From positions 4,457,001 through 4,521,000 of the forward strand of contig JAUCEF010000013.1 in NCBI GenBank assembly GCA_033558025.1: a stretch of 64,000 nucleotides of DNA, in the 5' to 3' direction. The stretch's first letter is position 1. Every line of letters begins with the position of its first letter. The notes beneath the pieces were generated by a model, which was not told the DNA's origin, did not search any database, and saw only the letters and a list, made by a program, of their open reading frames with translations. The translations under genes and the position numbers were made by a program. Positions 21,684-32,751 of the stretch are shown piece by piece. Source of the stretch: Phytophthora sp. 'mugwort'. Taxonomy: Eukaryota > Oomycota > Peronosporomycetes > Peronosporales > Peronosporaceae.

Positions 21684-22220
21684 TTAGGCCAAGCGGATGC
21701 CCGAGAACGAATCGCCGTTCAGCCGTAGAGTCTTGCTCGTGGCGCGCAGGAAGCACGTGCGGCCACGCCAGAACGTAAAGCACTGGCACTCGGCGTGCTC
21801 GCAGCAGAGTTGCTCGCACTCGTCCACACTCGACACTTGCTGGTTCATGAGGTCGTTAGCGTCGCCGCCACTGTCCATCCAGCTATTGGTGAAGTGCTGG
21901 AAGAAGCACTTCTTCCTTCGCCACGTGGTCACACCGTCGTCAGTTTTCGTGCTGCGTCTGGATACCTCTTTACCTTCTTGCTGGAGGTCCAGGACGGCGA
22001 TGGGCATCATGTACGACGCGTAAAACGCCATGGAGCCCGTGTGCGCGCAGAATGGGCCGGTCAACGAGCTGCAGTCATCCGCGTTAATATCGGCTGTACT
22101 TGGTTCGGCTTGTTGCAATTCAACCGGTGACTCCGCGGCTGTACTGCTGTCGCTTTGGGCTACAATACCTGGCCCCCACAGCTGGATTAAGAGTACAGTG
22201 AGCACAAGCAGCCTCCTCAT
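21684..22220 (-). CDS. Secreted PAN/Apple-domain protein, 178 aa
   Basis: The ATG at 22218-22220 begins MRRLLVLTVLLIQLW, a clear signal peptide likely cleaved after about residue 22. A linker follows, and then a cysteine-rich region with CCEHAECQCFTFWRGRTCF, characteristic of PAN/Apple modules that bind carbohydrate or protein. The frame ends at IRLA, close to where such a domain finishes. In oomycetes, secreted PAN proteins often accompany cellulose-binding domains in adhesion, but none is seen here. A more upstream in-frame ATG (22257-22259) would bury the signal peptide, so I prefer 22220. It lies 180 bp from the divergent VAMP7-like gene and 363 bp upstream of SPO11. Confidence 0.7.
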   Translation of the reverse strand: MRRLLVLTVLLIQLWGPGIVAQSDSSTAAESPVELQQAEPSTADINADDCSSLTGPFCAHTGSMAFYASYMMPIAVLDLQQEGKEVSRRSTKTDDGVTTWRRKKCFFQHFTNSWMDSGGDANDLMNQQVSSVDECEQLCCEHAECQCFTFWRGRTCFLRATSKTLRLNGDSFSGIRLA

Positions 22221-22399
22221 GGTGGTCACGATTTGACTGAGAAGTTGGGGAATTATCATTCGGGGCGACAGGATTCGTCGAAAATGTCCATGGATACACT
22301 TTGGATCGCCTCAAAGGTCATCACGCGACTTCCGGCAGCACATGCGACCAGGCGGCTTATCATAGCTGGTGCCGGTGGCAATCCGAGGAGCGGCATAGC

Positions 22400-23254
22400 A
22401 TGTCCATTGTGTACACGCTGGTGGCGCGGCAGCAGAGCGTGCTGTGTGAGCACACGGACCAGAGCGGCAACTTTCCCACAGTCACGCGCGCCGTGCTGAA
22501 GCATCTGGCGCAGCACGAGCACAGCGCGTCGGCCCCAGTCTCCAAGAGCGTTTTTCCGTACAACGAGTTCAACTTCTTCTTCCTCCATGACGATGGCATT
22601 ACGTACATGTGCATGGCGGAGGAGCGAGTGCATGCAAACGTGGCGTTCATGATGCTGGCGGAAATGCAGACCATGTTCGTGGCGAAGTACAAGCATCAGG
22701 CGCAAACAGCGCTAGCGTACGCCATGACGTCCTTTAACCCGACGCTCGACTCTCTCATGAAGAAGTACGACAACTACAAGCTGGAGACGCCGATGTCACA
22801 GGTGCGGCAGAAGATGGAGCGCGTCAAGACGCTCATGATTGAAAATGTTAACCAGGTACGGATGCTTGCCGGGCTGTGTGCATGCAGCCCCAATGTTGCT
22901 AACATTATTTCTTTTTGACCCTGGCAGTTGATGGAGCGTGGCGAAAAGATCGAACTGCTGGTCACAAGGACGAACAAATTGCAGCAGGACGCTATGAAGT
23001 ACGAAAAATCGGCCAAGAAACTCAAGAACGCGTACTGGTGGATGAACGTTAAGTACTGGATCTACGCCACGTTGGCGTTGGTTGTGCTTGCGCTTATCCT
23101 AACGTTCATGATTTGTGGGACTGATCTCTCTAGTTGCGCTGCACGGGTCGGCAATAAGGCTGTAGATGGAATAGACAAAGTCGGTGTCACAACCTCCGGC
23201 GCAGTAGCAAGTGCAGCCGACAAAGCATCTACAGGCATAGCAGGCGGAATTTAG
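22400..23254 (+). CDS. VAMP7-like longin R-SNARE
   Basis: Two exons (22400-22855 and 22928-23254; 72-nt GT-AG intron) encode 260 residues. The N-terminus MSIVYTLVARQQSVLCEH starts a longin domain of about 120 residues. The SNARE motif follows, with the zero-layer arginine in LMERGEKIELLV (about residue 156). Then come a basic-aromatic juxtamembrane segment and a transmembrane helix (about 195-215). A 40-residue Gly/Ala-rich tail lies beyond the membrane segment, longer than usual for R-SNAREs. Proteins of this type drive fusion of endosomal, vacuolar and secretory vesicles. The gene converges on the proteasome gene (137 bp between stops). Confidence 0.92.
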
Positions 23255-23391
23255 GTGCAATTACTGCGATCCTGTGTTTGATCTCTTCATTAATTGGCGC
23301 AAGCGCTAACCCGAAGATTTGCCTGCTGAACGTCCAAACCTATTGCGTCTTTCCGCACGTATCACCTGTAAAATCTTTAGAAGCATGCTGC

Positions 23392-24359
23392 TTACATGTC
23401 GCCCGAAGAAGCCGTGTCCGCGGTCGCCTTCTGAAGCAACTCATTCGTCTCCTTCTCGGTGAGTTGGCGGTGCACGATCTTGCCGTCGGCGTCCCGCGTG
23501 ACAGTCGTGAACTCGAGCTTCTCTGCGCTGGGGGTGGTCGAATCCATGGTCTTGTTCATGACCTTCACCGAGAAGGCCAGCGCCTCCTCCACCGTCATGC
23601 CCTCCTCGTAGTCACTTTTAAGCATACTCTTAGCAGCGCGGTTATTAGCACCGATGGCGGTAGCCTTCCAGCCGCCGTAGTTTCCACTGGGATCGCTGTG
23701 GTACAGCTGGAAGCCGTGGTGGCGGTCCCAGCCAGCGTACAGGAAGGATACACCGAAGGGGCGCTGGCCGCCAAACTGCGTGTACGCCTGCTTGTAGTTG
23801 CAAATTGTCTGCACCAACTGCTCGCACGGCTCCTTCTCTTGGTATGCCAGCTCGTAACGCTGCGCCGACAGACGCGCATAGTTCACCAGAATGTTGGCGT
23901 CAGCCGTCAATCCGGCCACGGCGCAGATCAGGTGGTCATCCAGCTTTATGGTCTTCTCGCTGGTCTTGCTGGGTGTCAGCAGCTTCGACACCGTCTTCTT
24001 CTCCGCTGTATTAATCATCACATAATAAAAGATCGCGTCACTCGGTCAGCGCAACATCCAGGAACCCCTACAGCACAGACAGCGAGAACAGCACCGACCT
24101 GCAATCACAATGCCATCCTTGGCGAGGATGCCCACTGCCGATCCGGCGTTGTTGATGGCCTCCATGGCGTACTCTACCTGGAAAAGGCGGCCTATTCGTC
24201 ATCACGAACCCCCATTCAAACATCCGCCGTTCATACACAGCACGTTAGCTACCGGAGCGAAATTGAAGAGGAAAACAGATAATCAAACAGCCGTCAGATG
24301 GAGGCAAGCGCACCTTCCGGGGAGAAGGTGGTCGTGCGGCCGTCGTATCGTCTCGACAT
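23392..24359 (-). CDS. PSMA4: 20S proteasome subunit alpha type-4
   Basis: Three exons (24359-24314, 24191-24099, 24005-23392) give 250 residues. The N-terminus [19 protein letters not shown] joins across the first intron into QVEYAMEA, the conserved alpha-subunit signature, and then [10 protein letters not shown]. The remainder, with [37 protein letters not shown] and [11 protein letters not shown], is characteristic of alpha-4 (yeast Pre9) subunits. Alpha subunits lack catalytic activity and form the outer gated ring of the proteasome. All junctions keep frame with canonical splice sites. It is followed on the same strand by the NMNAT fusion gene, which lies upstream and ends 130 bp from this ATG. 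Confidence 0.93.
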
Positions 24360-24489
24360 GGTGCTTCTCGGCTGCAGCTCGCTGTGATCTTGGTATCTGA
24401 AAGAGGGGGAGAAGTGGTTAATGCGTGCTGTTCCCAATTGGTTAAAACTAAATCAATCTTCAATTTATTTTGACCAATTAATGGGTAAT

Positions 24490-25866
24490 CTACTGTGTAG
24501 CCATCTGCCTGCGGATCTCGGTTGAAGAAATGTCGTTGCGGAATGCTGACTCGGGCAGTGGCACAAAGAGGTGGCGGAACACGGGCGGTACACACTTGCC
24601 CAGCACCTCGTCGGCACTAATGAAGCGATTCTTCACCTTCTTGTCGAACCGACCGGCCACCACGAAGGAGCAGTCGTTGCGGGCAATATGATCCAGCGCC
24701 AGCACCATCTTGTGTTCGTCCATGTCGTAGTACTTCTTATCCACAATGCGAACTGCCGTGTCGGCGCCAATAACGAACGCGCAGCCAGGCAGCAGGTCGG
24801 ATTTCTGGCCGAAGAGCATGGCATTCGTGACCAGCACGGGCCATGCACCGAGTCCCGCGGCATTCCCCTGTGCGAACTGCGCAATGCGTGTCGATATGGT
24901 TGACGGCTCGATCGAGCCCTTGTCTGCATTAGCTACTGCAATCTCGAATGCCACAGCAAGCTCGACTCCAGTTTTCGACTTCAGCAGCTGCTGGGCGGTA
25001 CGTGCCAGATCTACATGACCCTTGTGCAACGGGTTAAAGGATCCTGGCAGGATCAGTCCGCGGAAGGCAAACCCTTGTGTAGCAAGAGTGCCGTTCGCAC
25101 CATCGTTCTGCTCCTCGGGTATGAAGGCAACGCTTATCAGTTGATCCGATTTGCCACTACATATATCATGCAGAGGGTCACTTGCGATAGCATCTCCGTC
25201 ATCCGAGGTCAGCTTCAAGACCACATCGCTTCCAATGTGCGCTGACACCAATTCATCATGAAAAGCGTTGCAAATCTTCGAGTCCACACCGGCATTTTTC
25301 GCAAGAAGATACACGAGCCAGCGACTCACGATGTGGTCTTCCTCCGTTCGCGAACGTCCCAACGTCTTGTCCAGCTGAACATGGTACGTTTCGCACTGCG
25401 GTCGCAGGAATGTGTGGCTCTTGGATACCGAACGAGCCTTGCAAACCGACAAGAAGCACTCATGCGGACCTTTCTTCGGGTAGTTTGTCGCGAGTCCAGC
25501 CGTGCACGCGATGCCTAGAGATGCGCGGTAGCGCTTCAGAGCGCTAGGCAGCGCTGCCGCAGCATGTGCGTCGTCCTCCTCCGCCTCCTGCCGCGTAATC
25601 TCGTTCGCCTGCTTCCACGCAGCCAAAGCCATATACTCTGACGTCTCCATGGAACAAAACTTGAGCTTGGAGGATGTCGAGGACACCGAGCTCAGGAAGG
25701 ACTGGAGACTCGCACGCGAGTAGGGAACAGCGAAGTGCAGCATGGTGGTGGAACTGCCAGACTGAAAGAGACTCTCAGCCGCGGAGACGCCGCCGCCTGT
25801 CACGGCTGCCACCACCTTCACATGCGGCTCACGTGCGTACAGTGCCGACAGCAAGCGCTCGATCAT
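24490..25866 (-). CDS. Fusion of CinA/PncC-like domain with NMN adenylyltransferase-like nucleotidyltransferase
   Basis: A single intronless frame encodes 458 residues. The N-terminal part (about 5-165) carries AVTGGGVSAAES and GIACTAGLATNYP, the pattern of CinA C-terminal / PncC domains that deamidate nicotinamide mononucleotide. The C-terminal part (about 268-458) is a HIGH-superfamily nucleotidyltransferase: GSFNPLHKGH (275-284) is the ATP-binding T/HxxH motif, and ISSTEIRR near the end is the ISTxxR motif. A chain joining an NMN deamidase-like and an NMN or NaMN adenylyltransferase-like activity would channel salvage toward NAD. Function is inferred from motifs; whether the CinA-like half is active cannot be judged here. 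The ATG at 25864-25866 is the first available. Confidence 0.8.
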   Translation of the reverse strand: MIERLLSALYAREPHVKVVAAVTGGGVSAAESLFQSGSSTTMLHFAVPYSRASLQSFLSSVSSTSSKLKFCSMETSEYMALAAWKQANEITRQEAEEDDAHAAAALPSALKRYRASLGIACTAGLATNYPKKGPHECFLSVCKARSVSKSHTFLRPQCETYHVQLDKTLGRSRTEEDHIVSRWLVYLLAKNAGVDSKICNAFHDELVSAHIGSDVVLKLTSDDGDAIASDPLHDICSGKSDQLISVAFIPEEQNDGANGTLATQGFAFRGLILPGSFNPLHKGHVDLARTAQQLLKSKTGVELAVAFEIAVANADKGSIEPSTISTRIAQFAQGNAAGLGAWPVLVTNAMLFGQKSDLLPGCAFVIGADTAVRIVDKKYYDMDEHKMVLALDHIARNDCSFVVAGRFDKKVKNRFISADEVLGKCVPPVFRHLFVPLPESAFRNDISSTEIRRQMATQ

Positions 25867-25914
25867 CGGGTTCAGAAAAAGATACCATGGTAACTTACTG
25901 TTTTATATGTTTAA

Positions 25915-26190
25915 TTGCGTAAAAACAGTAGAAAACAAAATGGGCGCAAGGTATAACATAAAATAAATATATGAAAATGCCAAACAAAAGTACTAAATTA
26001 TAAAAGTATGATAAATTTATATTCAAAATTATTTAAACATATATTAAATATTTTATATTATTTATATATTATATAATGCTTAAATGCATTATATTTTTAG
26101 AATGGTATTATATATTTTTTCAAACATGTTTCACTTCTTGTAAAAACAAATTACGATAAAATTTGAATAGCTTTTCGATAAACAATCTAA
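25915..26190. other. AT-rich intergenic island
   Basis: About 275 bp between the NMNAT fusion gene and the Copia element are strikingly AT-rich, with repeated TATAAT/ATATTA-like runs and no ORF. Base composition is unlike either neighbour. It could be a mitochondrial fragment in the nucleus or decayed transposon DNA. Confidence 0.6.
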
Positions 26191-26362
26191 TATTACTTTA
26201 AAATAGTGCGGCGTGAGTTCTCTCCGTCAGATGTAGAGGCGACAGCGCGGAGAAGCTCAAGATTAAACTCGGCTTCAAGTGCTAGACACAATCCCACGAG
26301 CGCTTGCCATACATGCAGAGTAAGCGGCGGCGCGATGATGATGACAGTTGACGATAATTTAT

Positions 26363-26391
26363 TGTTAGAATACAGTTCCCCCCCATCACCA

Positions 26392-26462
<71 letters not shown>

Positions 26463-26653
26463 CAGCTGACAGTTGGCAGCTCTGGGAGAGACATTCATAA
26501 GGCCTTTACACAGCAGCAATCAGAGATAGTAAAAGCTGTCCGGAAGAGCAGCCCCTCCTGCGGACAGCAGCACCCGGGCGATGATGATATTTGGGCATAA
26601 GAGAGAATAAATAAACAAGACTTTGAACCAAGAAAATGTGTTTAACATTTCCA
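26363..26653 (+). repeat. Copia 5' LTR
   Basis: It begins TGTTAGAATACAGTT and ends near ACATTTCCA. It shares GCTGTCCGGAAGA, the stretch CCCCTCCTGCGGACAGCA, and the end segment GACTTTGA(A/G)CCAAGAAA with the 3' copy. A long (AG)n tract lies inside it. Confidence 0.75.
26395..26459. repeat. (AG)n microsatellite, about 32 units
   Basis: An uninterrupted AG run sits inside the 5' LTR and is absent from the 3' LTR, so it expanded after insertion. It produces artefactual long frames of Arg-Glu or Ser-Leu. Confidence 0.98.
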
Positions 26654-27099
26654 GTACTGAGTGCCAAGAACAACCAAGGAGCTTTTAGGGGCTCAAGCCC
26701 AACGGGAGGTCGGACGTCTTCCAGCGATGAAGGGACGCCGTGCCGGCGCATCTGGCAAGCATGTCAAATCGCCGCCGTGTCACTGAGATTCAAGCCGGAC
26801 GGGCGCCGCCCCGTCTCGGGTACGAAAAATTGCTGGCTTGGCCCATCCAAGCCACAGAGCTAGACGCTGGTGCTCAAGATGAGCAGCGTAATCATCATGC
26901 TCCGAAGCAAGCATTCCTGGTTGAGAACGAGTCCTATCTGAGGGATCTGTCAATCAGACGCCACTACTCGGCTATATGACACAGCTGAGCACACCGCTCG
27001 CGTCGCAGCCGATACCGGCGTTCTGGCAGCAGATTGAGGCTGATTTCGGTCAGAACAATGCCATGGGCATGGTCGACATGATCAGGAATTCGAGGCTGC

Positions 27100-27840
27100 C
27101 CTGGCTATGAAGTTTGGAAGCGTGGCCGAGCTTTTCCGGAGGCTCAGTCGGTTCGGAACCGACTCAACCGCCCAGACCACGAGACACTGCGGGTGCATCT
27201 GATTCCCAGTCAGTTCATGATTGGCAAGGTGCTGCCTCGCTGCCAAGTCATCTGTGGGGACCTCCACTCGAGGAATTCACCTTGGAAAAGTGGAGCGCAA
27301 GGTGAAGGCCATCTTCGGGAACAACAGCCGGGCGGAGCTCTGTGCTATGGGAAAGACTGGCGGACAGCCAGCCCCGGTGCCGGTCAACTATGCGGCCAAG
27401 GGAACGTACGGTGACAAGAAATGGCCGTCCAAGAGATCGACAGGCGCAAGGCACGCCGCTGCCTATGAACGACGAGCGTGTGAGCGTCTGCCTCTAGTGC
27501 AACGGCGTTCAAAACGATATGAATGGAATTGGGCCGCACTTCAAGAGAGATTGCCCAAAGAGAAAGGCATATATGGCCATCGGTGTCGGCCGCGAGAACA
27601 TCTACGGCGACCACGCCCGCTGAAGATTCGGAAGACGGACAACGCCAGGGCGCAGAAGGTGCAGATTGCGCAAGTGACGGCCCGCAAGGAAATTTTGGTG
27701 AATGCTGCGGCCTTGCAGCGTCTCCATATTTCGGATGAGACGCCGTGCACGGCGGACGATGACGTGCCGAGACACCTGGCTCCAACGACATGTTGTCAAG
27801 GTTGGCCTCGATGGAGAGGAGACTTGAATATACGTGAGTA
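27100..27840 (+). pseudogene. Copia gag fragment with zinc-knuckle remnant
   Basis: Frames on the plus strand overlap without a single continuous ORF. Near 27480-27570 one frame reads a CxxC-like start followed by GPHFKRDCPKRKAYM, which resembles the CCHC zinc knuckle of Copia Gag (GHFKRDCP). Upstream frames include VERKVKAIFGNN-type helical sequence. Position just after the 5' LTR agrees. It is broken by several indels. Confidence 0.5.
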
Positions 27841-28045
27841 AATGAGTTGTGATTGAGAAGTTAAGTTGGTGGTGTCTGCAGAGGTCTCTCATGGTCATTC
27901 AGTTGAGCATGGCTACATTGTGTACTGTACATATCATTGTGTAAATCACCGTATACTATCTAAAGTAATGAATATGTTTGATAGTAGGGTTAGTGTGGCC
28001 CACACAAGGGAGGTTTCCTTCGGCACGATCCCATTCCCGCAACAC

Positions 28046-28415
28046 ATGTCAAGCACGGCCGGAGGTTCAACTCCCGCCTCCCTGACTGTGTCCAGCTCCG
28101 CGCCAGGCGAAAACGACGACGATATGGATGAGCCCGACGGGCACACAGTGACGCCAGCCAACAACGCTGCCGTTACATCTGCTGCTGATGCCGTTACATC
28201 TGCTGCTGAGGAACTGGAAGAGAAGGCACAAGCCTTCGAAGAAAGGTGAGTCAATTGTACCCATTTCTGTTGCAGCCACTGACTAAGCTAACATACAACT
28301 GCTGGGTTTTGGATACAGGATGCGGGTACGGACTAAAGAGGATAAACGTCGGTCTTCGTGGCCAAACAGCCCAATTCAGACTATGTGTTTACATTTGGAC
28401 AGGGATCTAAACTGA
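28046..28415 (+). CDS. Hypothetical two-exon ORF, 98 aa, inside the Copia element
   Basis: An ATG frame of Ser/Thr/Asp/Glu/Ala-rich sequence ends at a strong donor (GTGAGT at 28246). After a 73-nt intron ending in ATACAG, the frame continues as MRVRTKEDKRRSSW to a stop at 28413-28415. A perfect tandem 21-bp unit encodes AVTSAAD twice. The low-complexity acidic head and basic tail do not identify a family. It may be a captured host exon or part of another retroelement; I give it modest weight. Confidence 0.3.
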
Positions 28416-28561
28416 GAAATACATTTGTTGGTACTGTTAAACTTTCTCTGATCGGTTCAATTGCAATTAAGGCTCGATACAATTTGGCAATATTGCACTT
28501 GTACCACACGCTGAGTCAAACATTTTGAGTGAATATTGAATTAAAAAGCGGACAATCAGAT

Positions 28562-29620
28562 TATAACAGGTCTAGTTTCGCCTATCTGCCGGCGAATCGT
28601 ATAGCTCGTGCTAAAGCGGTTGTCTTCCCAGGTTCTCGAAGACTTGTGCAATTCAACTCAACGTTAACACATGTTGGCTCGGTTCACCGCGCCCGAACGT
28701 CCACCCTCGTGTCCGTCCCTACTTTAAATTTCTCACACTCACATTCAGCTGTTGCTCTGCTGCCATAGAGACTTCTCGCTTGCTTTACCGTCGCAGAGAC
28801 TTCGCGCTTGCTCTACCTCGCAGAGACTTCTCGCTCAACCTCCTCTCACACGTACACACTCCGACCGAAACAGTCGAAGACCGCCTTGCACACCCGCGTA
28901 CAACCTCAGCTTACGCCAATTTTCCAAGCCACTTGGGATTACTCGGGTGCCTACCGTTCACACAGCCTTACAGCAGGCTTGAGAGCCTCAACGCCCCCTC
29001 GCTGGTGATAGTCTCACGTGATGCACTCCACGCCACGCCGAAGCCCGTTCTGCCGACCGTCTGTCCGTCCTCTCACATAACTCTCTTCTCTCTCTCTATC
29101 CCTCTCGTTCGCTCTCCTCTCGTTCTCTCTCTCGTGCGACTTCTCGAACCCGTGCAATTCGTGTGACTCGTTCCACTCGTTCACTGCTCGGATTCGTACA
29201 CTTACTCGAACCCGTACGACTCGTGCTTCGTCCAAACTCTTTCAACTCGTAGGCTCGCGCTCTACGTTCTCGACACTGTCTAGACTCTCGGAACCTTCGA
29301 CGTGTCCCAATCCCGTCAAATATTCTGCTCTGTCGTGTCCTTCGCAAATTCCGTAGTGCCTCTCACTGCTCCACTGCGACCGCTCATGGCGACCTCCCTC
29401 AAGATCGCAACTCTGCGGCTCTCCGCACTTCTGGTACTTGGATACGGCGACTACTCGCTATCGCCGGATCCTCGCTGCTTTCTAGTGCTCAAGATACGGC
29501 AATGCATACCTTCCTACTCGTCCATCTTCTCCTCTTGTTGACTATACTCAACAGTACTTCGTCGCTGTCCTCATTGTCATCTGTCGGTTGCTCGTCTGCC
29601 TATGCTAACAACCTGTTATA
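28562..29620. repeat. Candidate solo LTR with inverted ends and short target duplication
   Basis: The ends are TATAACAGGT (28562-28571) and its reverse complement ACCTGTTATA (29611-29620). AGAT precedes the left end and follows the right end. The interior is non-coding and rich in CTCGT and CTCTCT motifs, and it contains three tandem copies of a unit of about 27 bp near 28767-28845. The ends resemble TGTAAC/GTTACA LTR termini after transitions. It lies within the Copia element between gag and pol. Confidence 0.4.
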
Positions 29621-29679
29621 AGATTATAACCAGTAGCAGCGGCTTATACAAATTTATATCGTGGAAACACAGATTAGTG

Positions 29680-32600
29680 TTTGCTGTCAATGTATTTAAT
29701 GGGGTATACTATGTGCAAGCCAGTACAGTACAGGAAAGGCAACGCACATGAAATGTCATCAAGGCAACGGATGCCCTGCAAGCCACTGGCTCTGCCAATT
29801 TTTGTGTTTTAGTAGGATTGAGATCCTCATGAAAGATGGCACATCCCACTAGGGCCGTGCACAAAGATAATCTAATAGACATGATAAGCAACCAGCTTGG
29901 AAAAGGCATACCATATACAGAGAGCACTAAACTGCAAAAGATAAATTTATTTTGCATAACATGAGCAGAGATAAAAACGAAGAAGATGTCTAGCAGAAAC
30001 CTAAAACGTTCTCGAGACGAGCGCCCAATTTGTACCATCCAAATGGACACAATTTGACCTATGAAAACGATGGGTGCGTATGGGCTGTTGAAATTACAAG
30101 ATACTTCCTTAGCATAATTGACCGCCAATCGTCGTCGCGATGGACTTATCTCCTCCAGAATAAGGGAGAGAGGTCAATGACAAAGTTAAGACGCTGCTCT
30201 TAGAGCTAGAGCGCGAAGAAGAGTTTAAAATCTGGCGCGTCAGATCGGATGGTAGCACTGAATTGTAAACCAGGCATTCAAAATGTTTTCCAAAGGCAAA
30301 GGGATCGCCTTTTAATTATCTAGCGCGTATTGCCAAGAAGAAATGGTGCAGCAGAACGGGATCACCAGACAATAATCGAGCAAAGTACGCTGCGCTACTG
30401 AAAGATGCAGACATGGCCGTCCGCTGGTGGCCAGAGGCGCTCATTTATATGACGTATGTGCAGAATAGGACTCCCATGTGTCGCCTACAAAATAATTTAC
30501 CATCGAGATGATCCCCGGCAAAGCACCCGATGTTAAGGATCTGCAAATTTGGGGAAGCATGTTTCGCGCACGTTCTAGTGGAGCGTCGAAAGGACAAGAA
30601 ACTATCCTCCTGTGCAATCAAGTGTCGATTCTTGGGAGTTTCGGAGGAGTACAAAAGTTACGGCTATTTGACGTGTATAACAATTGGTTTATCCACTCGC
30701 GGCAGGGATTCGATACGCAGTATAATACAGATATCGTGCTGCGTGCCTTTGGTAAAACTGCAGCGTCGATCGATGCACTTGCGGCACCTACTCAATCAGG
30801 GGGAGAAACGAGTCCCGACATAAGTCAGAACAAAGCGTCGAGCATCTAAAGAAAAGTGAGGGTTCGTGGAAACAGTCGGGGCAGCTGCTAAACTGCCAAA
30901 GCGACCACGTCGTGAGACAAAACGACCGGTTCGATCCGGAGACTACATGTGCTTCCAGACACGATTGGATAAGGCCTTTGTGGAAATGTTCCTTCAGCTG
31001 CGCGATCGTAGCCGATGTGCTGAAACGATCCAGGCCGATCTGCGTGTGCAAGTAAGTTGCCCAGCCGAAGGTAGTGGCGGCCTCCACACTCGTGGCGGGG
31101 ATGCCTCGCCAATAACTTCCTTCTTGTACTCCGTCGACTGCTCGTCAAACAGGTCGCGATACGGCACCAATACACAAGACACGGCACAAAACAAAATTTC
31201 GATCCCGCGGAATCTAGCAGGAGCGTTGCGTAGGCCATATAGCAAAAACAAAAGGCGACAGCCGCTAGATCTTGAGTTCGATTCATCGATAGACAATGAC
31301 ACGTGGAAACTCGTTTAGCTTCCGCCTGGTAGAAGGGCACTGACATAATTCAGTACTCGTGGTTAAGTACCATGCGAATGGTGTCGTAGAACGTTTTAAG
31401 GAACGACGTGTTGCACAAGGGAATCACCAAAGCGTTTCATGCCGACTGTGACGAATCTATGCACCCCTAAGGCTAGGTCCGAGTCGCTACTACTTGTTCT
31501 AGCAGTCGGCATCATATTGAACTGCCATATTCACCAGATGGATGTTCGTATTGCGGTTTCAAGCGGGTCACTGGATGGAAATGTTCGGATTTATATGAGA
31601 CAGCCACCTGGATATCATGCTCTGGCAAAGAGGGGTTTGTATGTGAACTTCAGAAGAGTATCTACGGGCTCAAGCAAACGCCCAGAATTTGGTACAAGGT
31701 ACTTCACCAATTTCTGACTCAACGGGGTCCAACAAGGCGTTCTGTATCTAAGTACAAAAAGTGGGAGATGAATGGGACATCATTGTGGTATATGTCGATG
31801 ACCTGACGATTATGTCGAAAAGATCGACAAAGTCAAAGCGAATTTGTAAATACAATTTGGGAGACACCCACTACATCCTAAAAACGAAAGTTCGACGTAA
31901 TAGATAGGAGAAGATTATGTCTATCCCGCAGCATCAGTATATATTAGAATTGATGAAGAAGTACAATGTTGAGAATAGCTCAGCAGTAGCAGCACCTCAA
32001 TTCGCAGGCCTTGAGCTAGAACCTGAAACTGAGATAACTGCAGAGCAAATAGCAGCTCTGAAATTTGATTACCGAGAGTTGGTGGGATCGTGCAATTATC
32101 TAGTGCGGAGCACACGACCGGACATTGCGGATGCAGTGAGTGAATTGAGCAAGTACCTTCCATCCTACAACGAAGCACATTGGGAGGCAGGCAGCCATGA
32201 GAGCCCTAAAATACTTGAAAGGGACCGTCAGCGCACGGTATGTCTCTTGATGGATAATTGAGCGACGTGACTTATGAAGTGTACACTGACGCGAACTTCG
32301 CGTGCAAATCAAATAAGCGTAAATCGATCACAGGGTATGTGATTAAATGGCAGGCTGCAGCGTATCGTGGTGTAGTAGCAAACAAGGGTGTGTTTCCCTT
32401 TCCACTGCAAACGCGGAACTTATCGAGGTGAGTGAAGCTGCAAAGGGAAGCGAATGGTTTTGGCACTTGCAGGCGGAAATGGGTTTCACCAAACAAAACC
32501 TGTTCAAGTATGGTGCGATAGCAGGTTAACTATCAGCATTACAAATAATTCTCGCAACCATAAAGCTAGCAAGCACATTCAAATTAAGTTTCTGTTTACT

Positions 32601-32690
32601 AGCGATTTGGTAATAGAAGGACGCCTTGTCCTTGAGTCTGTCCGACTGCAAGCATGGCTGCGGACATTTTGACAAGGCTCTTCCTCCAAA
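29680..32690 (+). pseudogene. Copia pol fragment: integrase, reverse transcriptase, RNase H
   Basis: In order on the plus strand: a GKGNAHEMSSRQRMPC-like pre-integrase segment near 29740; an integrase C-terminal piece with IKCRFLGVSEEYKSYGYL near 30610; reverse transcriptase pieces with NCHIHQMDVRIAV (31520), YMRQPPGYHAL (31600) and VVYVDDLTI-like residues in a shifted frame near 31790; QHQYILELMKKYNV (31930) and DYRELVGSCNYLVRSTRPDIADAV (32070, quoted in part); and an RNase H end with YTDANFACKSNKRKSITGYV and LSTANAELIEVSEAAKGSEW. Many indels and stops separate these. It is clearly Ty1/Copia class and inactive. Confidence 0.75.
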
Positions 32691-32751
32691 GCAGTTTGCA
32701 ATCCTGAGAAGGAGCCAAAGACCTACTAACCGCACGAACACTTAGTGGGAG

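Noticed and set aside
21373..21819. Minus-strand frame of 148 codons between SPO11 and the PAN-domain gene
   Set aside because: It overlaps the 3' end of the PAN protein in another frame, has no domain, and no splice link to either gene was convincing.
23278..24282. 334-codon plus-strand frame opposite the proteasome gene
   Set aside because: It mirrors the antisense of a clearly identified proteasome alpha-4 gene and crosses its introns; no domain of its own.
26206..26519. Frames of repeated Arg-Glu or Ser-Leu
   Set aside because: They are translations of the (AG)n microsatellite in the Copia LTR.
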